Assembly (NCBI GenBank): GCA_025782575.1
Contig: JALGYY010000033.1
Location: 1 to 14,058 of the forward strand
Origin: a bacterium
Lineage (GTDB): Bacteria > Orphanbacterota > Orphanbacteria > Orphanbacterales > Orphanbacteraceae
DNA length: 14,058 nt
Reading direction: 5' to 3'
The position numbers and the translations under genes were made by a program. The notes beneath the pieces were generated by a model. That model saw only the letters and a program-made list of their open reading frames with translations, searched no databases and was not told the DNA's origin. Below are positions 1-5,142 of this stretch, piece by piece (within the stretch, counting starts at the first letter, position 1; every line of letters starts with the position of its first letter).

Positions 1-41
1 AGAAACTGGTCACACATCAAGGAGGTGGTTCTGAATCCGGA

Positions 42-1037
42 TCAAGAGATAACGGCAGAGGAAAGAGCGGCGTAATGAGACGGCTTCAGGCGGCAACTAT
101 GTTGACACTCACCGACTCGCTCGGTTATTAGAAGGGTGGCCGTGGGGACTCTTGAGCTGGGCAGCGAAACAAAGGCGCCGGGCAGATGGTCCCGAACCCA
201 CTGCGCGCACCCGCTCTCGAGATCTCGCAGGCGCGACCTTACCGTCTCGCGACGGATAAGATCTGGATTGCGTATGCGGCGCCCGAGGCGGATCGAGCCA
301 TTCTTCAAGACATACCGGACGGGGTGCCAGGGGCGGAACAGGGGGTCTCTTTGGATGGTAGTTGAGAATTCTGCTCGCAAAGGTGAATCCAGCGATCCGG
401 CGGAATGGTCATCGAAGAGGAAAGCGATGACGAGGGCGGTGAGACTCGGAGTAAGCGAAATCAGGATCGGCAATGCCGCCTTGACCCCCGAAGGCAAAGG
501 AGCAGTCCGTTCACTCATGAAGTGAGCGTCCTCGGGGGGCGAAACCAGCCCAAGACTTGTCCAACCAGCCCGGCGTCCCCCCCGAACGTCGTTCATCCAT
601 CGGGTCAAGCTGTCGTCCCGGCTCCTGCCGTACTCCCAACCCAAGTCACCGATCCCCGTAAGCAACCCGCCAACTGTTGACGGTGTATACAGCTCAGCTA
701 CCCATATCGCCGGCACCTGGACGCTCTCATCGTCGGGGAGCCGACCGCGCGCGTGCTCCCTGGGGTCGCGATCACGCCAGAAGGTGTTCGCGCCGCGTTC
801 TTGTTTCCGAACCTTCCGATACCAGTCCCAGCGCCTCCAAGGGCCCCAGCGCTTCAGCCCTTTTGGGCTTGGTTCCTCGGTTGGCTCTGGTTCCCCTTGT
901 GATTCGGCCAAGTCTTCATCTGCCCCCGCCGGCGGGAGTGCACCGCGGAGCTCAGCGTCGTCGTCACCGCCCGCATCCAGAGCGTGGCGTGCCTTTGATT
1001 CGTTCCCCCGCTGCTCTCGTGAGGAGTTACTTTTCAC
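42..1037 (-). CDS. Uncharacterised protein with acidic, disordered N-terminus
   Basis: This 331-aa ORF starts with GTG and stops with TGA. Residues 20-60 are low-complexity and rich in Asp, Glu, Gly and Pro. A basic, Trp-rich stretch follows (about 61-90, with WGPWRRWDWY). A better ordered domain runs from about 108 to 310 and includes WVAELYTP, GWEYGRSRDDSL, WMNDVRGGRRAGWTSLGLVSPP and one hydrophobic segment at about 186-207 (ALPILISLTPSLTALVIAFL). That segment could be a membrane helix or a buried core helix. The Arg-rich, evenly charged region after it (about 235-285) looks like real protein. I recall similar unnamed proteins in actinobacteria, but no function is known to me. The last 20 or so residues (after LLITERV) look unlike the rest, so the gene may be truncated at its 3' end. 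The ribosome-binding site is weak (GAGG about 9 nt before GTG). That this is a real gene is fairly likely; its function is unknown. Confidence 0.6.
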   Translation of the reverse strand: MKSNSSREQRGNESKARHALDAGGDDDAELRGALPPAGADEDLAESQGEPEPTEEPSPKGLKRWGPWRRWDWYRKVRKQERGANTFWRDRDPREHARGRLPDDESVQVPAIWVAELYTPSTVGGLLTGIGDLGWEYGRSRDDSLTRWMNDVRGGRRAGWTSLGLVSPPEDAHFMSERTAPLPSGVKAALPILISLTPSLTALVIAFLFDDHSAGSLDSPLRAEFSTTIQRDPLFRPWHPVRYVLKNGSIRLGRRIRNPDLIRRETVRSRLRDLESGCAQWVRDHLPGAFVSLPSSRVPTATLLITERVGECQHSCRLKPSHYAALSSAVIS

Positions 1038-1124
1038 AATCGCATCCTCATCCTACGCCCCACTTTTATCCTCCGATCAGATACCACCGAAACCGTAGCT
1101 TTGGTTCCTGGCCCGCGCGGTAGG

Positions 1125-1166
1125 TTGATGTGGTCGTCCGAGTGAAGCGAGCGTCCACTACATCAA
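1125..1166. repeat. Inverted repeat, 10-bp arms
   Basis: TTGATGTGGT (1125-1134) pairs with ACTACATCAA (1157-1166) with one G-T wobble, across a 22-nt loop. An A-rich run (TAAAAATT) follows on the plus strand, so on the minus strand the stem is preceded by T-rich sequence rather than followed by it. It lies upstream of the gene starting at 1037. It could be an operator-like or structural element. I found no attC consensus. Confidence 0.45.
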
Positions 1167-1304
1167 TAAAAATTACAGCAACCGCTCAGCTCAATGGGTC
1201 GCGATGCGAGGCGCGCACCTACGCCTGTTCCTGTTTCCTGACCAAATACAATACCATGCTCTCAAATAAGTTTCGCGCGTAAACGACATTCAGGCTCCAA
1301 GGAG

Positions 1305-1324
1305 ATTGGCGCACAATCGCCAAT
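1305..1324. repeat. Short inverted repeat, 7-bp arms
   Basis: ATTGGCG (1305-1311) and CGCCAAT (1318-1324) are perfect inverted copies around a 6-nt loop. There is no T-tract on either side. The element is short enough that chance is possible. It is noted because it sits with two longer stems in the same gap. Confidence 0.3.
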
Positions 1325-1452
1325 ATACCCGCCGGATGGACAACCTCCGAGGGGCAGACCAAGCGCCTTGACAATGACTGATAGCAGATTCTATCTGGCT
1401 ACGTCGCGGCAGAGATTCGTGCAACGCAATATGGCTGTGGGGGATCGGTGGG

Positions 1453-1478
1453 GGTGGGCACCACGTGTGGTGCCCACC
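1453..1478. repeat. Perfect 12-bp palindromic hairpin
   Basis: GGTGGGCACCAC (1453-1464) and GTGGTGCCCACC (1467-1478) are perfect inverted copies separated by GT. A second register is possible, pairing CGGTGGG at 1446-1452 with CCCACCG at 1473-1479. The stem lies 38 nt past the stop codon of the minus-strand gene ending at 1516, where a terminator would be expected, but no T-run follows on that strand. It may be a terminator lacking a U-tract, a 3' mRNA-stabilising stem or a protein-binding palindrome. Confidence 0.6.
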
Positions 1479-1515
1479 GACAGATGTTGGTGGAGCGGGA
1501 ATTGCTCACAAACCA

Positions 1516-1917
1516 CTAGAACGGTCGAATCTTGGGTGGGTTTGGGCTTGAGAGCATCGCCCCGTCTGATTCATTCTTTATGCTTGCCCGCTTATCGACC
1601 TTTTCCACTAGAGAGAATTGTCCTATCTGACCATCTGGATCTTCCAACGTGCTTTGGAGGATTTTGGGATCAATCGTATCCAGTAGAAATGGCGGTTTTT
1701 CCTGGCCATCTGGTTCTTGCAGCGCGCCTTGGAGAATATTCAGCACCCTCACCAGCTCGCCCCCGTCGCCATGGGCCTCGGCCTCGTCTATCAGCGCCGT
1801 GATCTTGGCCCCCAAATTGGTTTTTTCTGACGGTGGGGTTTGTGAGTCCATTGCTAGTAACTCGTCGAACAGATGCCGAGCCCCTCCCTTAATTTTTTTG
1901 AGACTTCTCTTGCGCAT
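1516..1917 (-). CDS. Small protein with 25-aa tandem repeat, second gene of operon
   Basis: The chosen ATG at 1917 gives 133 aa and has an AAAGG 6 nt upstream. An ATG at 1923 directly abuts that motif and is less likely, and a longer frame to 2019 would overlap the upstream gene. The N-terminus is strongly basic (MRKRSLKKIKGG). An amphipathic, mostly helical region follows (about 13-62). Residues 62-86 and 87-111 are two copies of a 25-residue unit sharing L-Q-x-x-L-[QE]-[ED]-P-D-G-Q. There is no signal peptide or membrane helix. I do not recognise the family. The start lies 17 nt after the stop of the membrane-protein gene at 1935, so the two are probably cotranscribed and may work together. 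Confidence 0.6.
   Translation of the reverse strand: MRKRSLKKIKGGARHLFDELLAMDSQTPPSEKTNLGAKITALIDEAEAHGDGGELVRVLNILQGALQEPDGQEKPPFLLDTIDPKILQSTLEDPDGQIGQFSLVEKVDKRASIKNESDGAMLSSPNPPKIRPF
1585..1734 (-). repeat. In-gene 75-bp tandem duplication
   Basis: Two adjacent 75-bp units (1660-1734 and 1585-1659) encode the two 25-residue repeats of the small protein. The best conserved part is visible on the plus strand as CCATCTGG[T/A]TCTT at 1706 and at 1631, continuing for over 30 nt with about seven mismatches. The exact 75-bp offset also holds for the flanking TCCA motifs at 1679 and 1604. This supports an in-frame duplication that has since diverged. Confidence 0.7.
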
Positions 1918-1934
1918 TTTCATCCTTTCTTTGA

Positions 1935-2453
1935 TTAGGTCACAAGTATCAGTAGTGCGCCTCCCAATAGGAGACAGACGGCCCCTCCAAGATACGAGGC
2001 GAAGGCCCGGGCAAGCCACTTCGCTTTGGCTTGGTTGATTGTGAAGTTGCGCCCGGTTGCTACGACATAATTTGCAATTATGGATTCGAGGACGTCTGCC
2101 TCGTTCGACGCTGCCGCGATTTCACGAACAAATACACTCGGATCAGAGAGCCGTTCGAATCGGCGGATATGCATCACCATAATCGTAAAGAGGAACGACA
2201 TGAGAAGCAGAATGAAGGCAACGGCCAGAAACCACAAGCCGATGTGCGGGCCGGGTGAATTCCAAGCATCTCCCCCGGTTGGATCAGGAGTATACCATTT
2301 TAGCACAGCAAGCACAGCCGTAAATGTCGATGCCTGAAACAGAAAATACCTTTTTGTTGTCTCGTTGAGCGCACCTGTGCGTCCCAGCTCAAGTTCATAC
2401 GTGTACTGAAAATAGTCATGTGCCCTGAGAAGCACCGATTCCTTCTGGCTCAA
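1935..2453 (-). CDS. Three-helix membrane protein, first gene of operon
   Basis: This 172-aa protein has an N-terminal amphipathic stretch (about 10-34, DYFQYTYELELGRTGALNETT), a first membrane helix (about 35-53), a second (about 71-95, very hydrophobic), a charged loop of some 55 residues containing NYVVATGRNFTINQAKAKWL, and a third helix ending exactly at the C-terminus (about 151-172). The start is TTG at 2453, with a GGGGGT 8 nt upstream. A GTG at 2435 with AAGGA ahead of it is an alternative that would remove six residues. The layout of two helices, a long cytosolic helical loop with an N-x-x-x-N-x-x-K pattern, then a final helix, resembles a loose group of unnamed membrane proteins often seen near phage-defence genes. 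That is recalled similarity, not a domain hit. It lies 89 nt downstream of the broken integrase and just ahead of the repeat protein. Confidence 0.7.
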   Translation of the reverse strand: MSQKESVLLRAHDYFQYTYELELGRTGALNETTKRYFLFQASTFTAVLAVLKWYTPDPTGGDAWNSPGPHIGLWFLAVAFILLLMSFLFTIMVMHIRRFERLSDPSVFVREIAAASNEADVLESIIANYVVATGRNFTINQAKAKWLARAFASYLGGAVCLLLGGALLILVT

Positions 2454-2542
2454 AGAATCATACCCCCCGAGAGTTCCCGTCTGATTTGCCGGAGATTGCC
2501 GGGAACGCTCGCATCGGCAATGCCCAATACCCGCGAATGCTC

Positions 2543-3559
2543 TTAGATCGCAATCCTTTCCACCTCATCGAGTGTAATCTCATCGCTCGTTCGATCGTAA
2601 AGTTTTGTTGTGCGAGGCGACTCGTGCGCGGCGATTGCCTGCGCACTTTCAATCGTTCCCCCGTTCTCGAGGTAGGCCGTGATCCCCGTCGCCAGGAAGG
2701 TGTGACAGGAAGTGCTCGCCGGAAGACCTGCGGTCTTCGCCCGTCTCTTAATCATTCGAAGGATGTCGTTTCGGGTGATGGGCTCCTCCGTCAGCTGCCG
2801 GCGACGGCCGAGCGTCCGAAAGAGAGGAGACTTCGTCTCGTTCCCGATGCCGGCAGCCTCGAGGTAGGCGTCGAGATATTCCTCGGCGCTATGATGAGCG
2901 GGGACGTCGTGCCGCTTCCCCCCTTTTTCGTGAAGACGGAAAGACCAGCGTTTCCCGCTCTGGTAGTAGTCCCCCACTTTCATGCCGGTCACAGCGCTCA
3001 CGCGGGCGAAGCTGAAGAACATGACGCCGAAGATCGCACGGTCTCGAAGTCCGGCGATCGTGGAGATGTCGATCGAATCGAGGAGCTCGCGGGCCTGACC
3101 AGCCGTTAAGACCGGTGTTTTCCCACGTTTCACGACATGTTTCGGGCCGCGAACCGGCGCCGCGGGGTTCCGCGGAAGCACCTGAGAGGTGACGAGGTAG
3201 TCGAAGAGCATCCGGATCGCGGCGAGGTGCTGCTTTACAGTCGGAGCGGAACCAGGATGGGTTTCAATATAGGAAGCGACCGTAATCGGCTCAATCTGCC
3301 GGAGTCCGAGCCCCCTCCCCTCACACCATCAAAAGAACTGCCCCACGGCACGCGCATAAGCGGCCCGAGTATTTTTGTTCCTAATGGTGGCAGTGAAGAA
3401 CTCAAGGAAAGCCCGGGCGGCCCCTTCTCCTTGTAGGAGGACGATCTCAGGAAGCATCGTGAGGCCGGCCCGCGTTAATTCCCGACTCGACTGAACGACT
3501 AGATCGTGGGTTTTTTGCGGTTTCTTCTTCTCCATGACAATATGCACCATAACGTCCAT
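2543..3559 (-). pseudogene. Tyrosine recombinase/integrase, internal stop and catalytic Arg lost
   Basis: The frame is continuous over 338 residues except for one TGA at 3329-3331. The N-terminal SAM-like core-binding domain precedes it (FLEFFTATIRNKNTRAAYARAV). After the stop the same frame continues with WCEGRGLG and ITVASYIETHPGSAPTVKQHLAAIR, then the catalytic domain. Visible catalytic positions are Arg I in SFARVSAV, the beta-hairpin Lys in HEKGGKRH, the box II His in CHTFLATGI, the later His in AAHESP and the nucleophile Tyr in TTKLYDRTS. In relatives as I recall them, box II reads HTFRATGI; here the second catalytic Arg is Leu (CTG at 2693-2695, one base from CGG). Two independent lesions argue for a dead gene. 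Possible starts are ATG 3559, 3550 or 3535; the last (MEKKKPQ) best fits the family. A restart at 3211 would give only the catalytic part. Confidence 0.9.
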
Positions 3560-3575
3560 TATGATGCAGTGTCAA
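3546..3575 (-). promoter_or_regulatory. Possible sigma70-type promoter of the integrase remnant
   Basis: On the minus strand a perfect TTGACA (3575-3570) is followed after 18 nt by TATGGT (3551-3546), a 4/6 match to TATAAT. A transcript from here would begin close to the ATG at 3535 and would be almost leaderless. The -10 is weak, so this is tentative. Confidence 0.3.
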
Positions 3576-3619
3576 GGAATCCGGTATCGACCTATATTGG
3601 CGGCCCACCCGACGAAAGT

Positions 3620-5071
3620 CTATCGAATGAGGACAAGCCGGCGGGTCGTTTCCTGGCCAGGCCGGGAAGCGCGCACAAAGTAGACCCCTGGGGCGACTTC
3701 CTGACCATGGTCATCGCGCCTGTCCCAGACCAACTGCTTCTGAGCGGCCCACCGGGTCGTGAGAGTTCTCACGAGTCGCCCGGAAACATCAAACACCTCG
3801 ACGGCGGATGATTCGAAGCCCGGGGCCTGAAAGAGAATCTGTATCGTGCCGATCGCCGGATTTGGATACACCTGGAAATCGAACGTGGGGTTCGGAGCTA
3901 CCGCAAGGCGCGTCTCGGCCGGGCCATGAGGATTCTCTTCCCGGTCCGGGATGGCCTTGAACCGACTCCGTGCGTACATCAAGTTCTGTTGGCCGTAAAA
4001 ATCGTGGAAGGTGATGTGTACAGCTCCCCTGGCATCAACGGCAAGGCCCGTGCTGCCCGCAGCCTCGGTGGCAACAATCGATGTGGTCCACTCCCCTCTC
4101 ACTTTGCGTGTATAGCGAACCTGGTAGGGATCGTTACGGAGATAAGTGATGTGCGGTTGACCCGTGTTGTCGAGCGAAAGCGCGTTCGAATGTCCCCAGA
4201 TGGGATCGACAGTTTCGATGACCCAAGAATTGCCGGCGCGGGTCGCGTACCGAGCTCCTCCCTGCTCTCTGTCCATATAGCTTACATGCGGATCTTCGTT
4301 CTGGTCGAGCTTGATAATGTTGTTCCATCCCCTTCCGACTGCGCTGTCAATGATCGAAGAAACCCAGCCATCGGCGAGGTTCCAAGTTAGGTGGGACACC
4401 TCTGTGATTGTCTCCTCGCCACTACCTACATGACGCGTCTTCTCTTCCATGTAGAGTATGTGGGGCACGCCGCCGGCCGTGACGGCAATCGACGGGTTGT
4501 TTCGGTAGACCTCTATCCAATAATCTTCGGGCTCAGCGGAGTCAATTGTTCGTATACTCCACGCCCCCGTTCGCCGGAAGGCATAATGGAGGCTATAGCC
4601 GAGCGGATAGGACTGAATGAAGACAATGTGTATGCTGCCTAACGAGTCGATCGCTATGGATGGTTCACCTCCCCGAGCAATGATCTCCGTGGACCACACA
4701 CCGCCTTCCTTCCAAGCGTGCCGAACTACGTGGAAGCCTCCGCTGTAGTGCGTGTATGCGATATGCGGGATACCCTCGGCATCAACCACGATGGACGATT
4801 GCTCCCCCCAGCGAAACGTCGAATCAACCAACTCAACCATCCATCGGCCATCTTCCCTCGTGGCATATTTGAGATCGATAGCCGAGTTCGGGTCACTGGT
4901 TCGCCAACTGTAGCTGATATGAGGAGTGCCGGAACCATCGACGTACAGGTCGTGGTCATATCCCACCCACCCGGCAGTCGAGTCGACCGTGTCGATACTG
5001 AAGAGCGGTGGCGAGGTGCCACTTGTTCCTATGGGGGTCAGTATGAGCGTTAGTCCGATCAGGATAGCCAC
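3620..5071 (-). CDS. Secreted seven-bladed beta-propeller protein with C-terminal sorting module
   Basis: This 483-aa protein starts with GTG at 5071, and a near-ideal GAGGTGATC lies just upstream (5074-5082). Residues 1-18 are hydrophobic and look like a signal peptide, although the usual basic n-region is missing. Seven repeats of about 45-55 residues follow, each with a G-x-[PVI]-H-[IV]-x-[YF] strand (GTPHISY, GIPHIAY, GSIHIVF, GVPHILY, EDPHVSY, GQPHITY, GAVHITF) and an aromatic W-x-x-x-x-[VI] element. This implies a seven-bladed propeller. From about 395 to 483 there is a FlgD-like/T9SS-type C-terminal Ig module (VYPNP, VEVFDVSGRLVRTL, GVYFVRA) ending in LVLIR. The product is probably exported and cell-surface or extracellular. 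No enzymatic motif is visible, so binding to an unknown ligand is the likeliest role. It starts 71 nt after the SBBP gene in the same direction, so cotranscription is likely. Confidence 0.88.
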   Translation of the reverse strand: MAILIGLTLILTPIGTSGTSPPLFSIDTVDSTAGWVGYDHDLYVDGSGTPHISYSWRTSDPNSAIDLKYATREDGRWMVELVDSTFRWGEQSSIVVDAEGIPHIAYTHYSGGFHVVRHAWKEGGVWSTEIIARGGEPSIAIDSLGSIHIVFIQSYPLGYSLHYAFRRTGAWSIRTIDSAEPEDYWIEVYRNNPSIAVTAGGVPHILYMEEKTRHVGSGEETITEVSHLTWNLADGWVSSIIDSAVGRGWNNIIKLDQNEDPHVSYMDREQGGARYATRAGNSWVIETVDPIWGHSNALSLDNTGQPHITYLRNDPYQVRYTRKVRGEWTTSIVATEAAGSTGLAVDARGAVHITFHDFYGQQNLMYARSRFKAIPDREENPHGPAETRLAVAPNPTFDFQVYPNPAIGTIQILFQAPGFESSAVEVFDVSGRLVRTLTTRWAAQKQLVWDRRDDHGQEVAPGVYFVRASRPGQETTRRLVLIR

Positions 5072-5142
5072 TTGATCACCTCTTTCTCACAGGAAGAGAT
5101 ATCCTCATTACGAGTATCGGCATAGTTCCCAAATTCTTTAGC

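Larger units (their letters stand above)
1038..1515. other. 478-bp gene-free gap with several hairpins
   Basis: No convincing coding frame is seen here on either strand. The gap separates the stop of the 1917-1516 gene from the start of the 1037-42 gene, both on the minus strand. It holds three inverted repeats: a perfect 12-bp stem at 1453-1478, a 7-bp stem at 1305-1324 and a 10-bp stem at 1125-1166. A TTGACA hexamer at 1368-1373 on the plus strand has no good -10 partner. The gap could hold the terminator of the two-gene operon and the promoter of the 1037-42 gene. Confidence 0.5.

Noticed and set aside
1125-1166. Integron attC site
   Set aside because: The flanks lack the RYYYAAC and GTTRRRY core pair.
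1368-1397. Plus-strand promoter (TTGACA)
   Set aside because: The best -10 (TATCTG) matches poorly and no plus-strand gene follows.
1368-1802. 144-aa plus-strand ORF
   Set aside because: It overlaps the repeat-protein gene on the other strand and its composition is not protein-like; the tandem repeat reads sensibly only on the minus strand.
2470-2542. attL/attR-like direct repeats flanking the integrase (TGCCG/CGGCA motifs)
   Set aside because: The repeats are only 5 nt long and have no partner on the other side of the gene.
2486-3109. 207-aa plus-strand ORF
   Set aside because: It is antisense to the integrase catalytic domain, whose motifs are unmistakable.
3329-3331. TGA read as selenocysteine or as a reassigned codon
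   Set aside because: No Cys-type catalytic site is expected there, no adjacent SECIS-like stem stood out, and TGA is used as a normal stop in other genes of the window.
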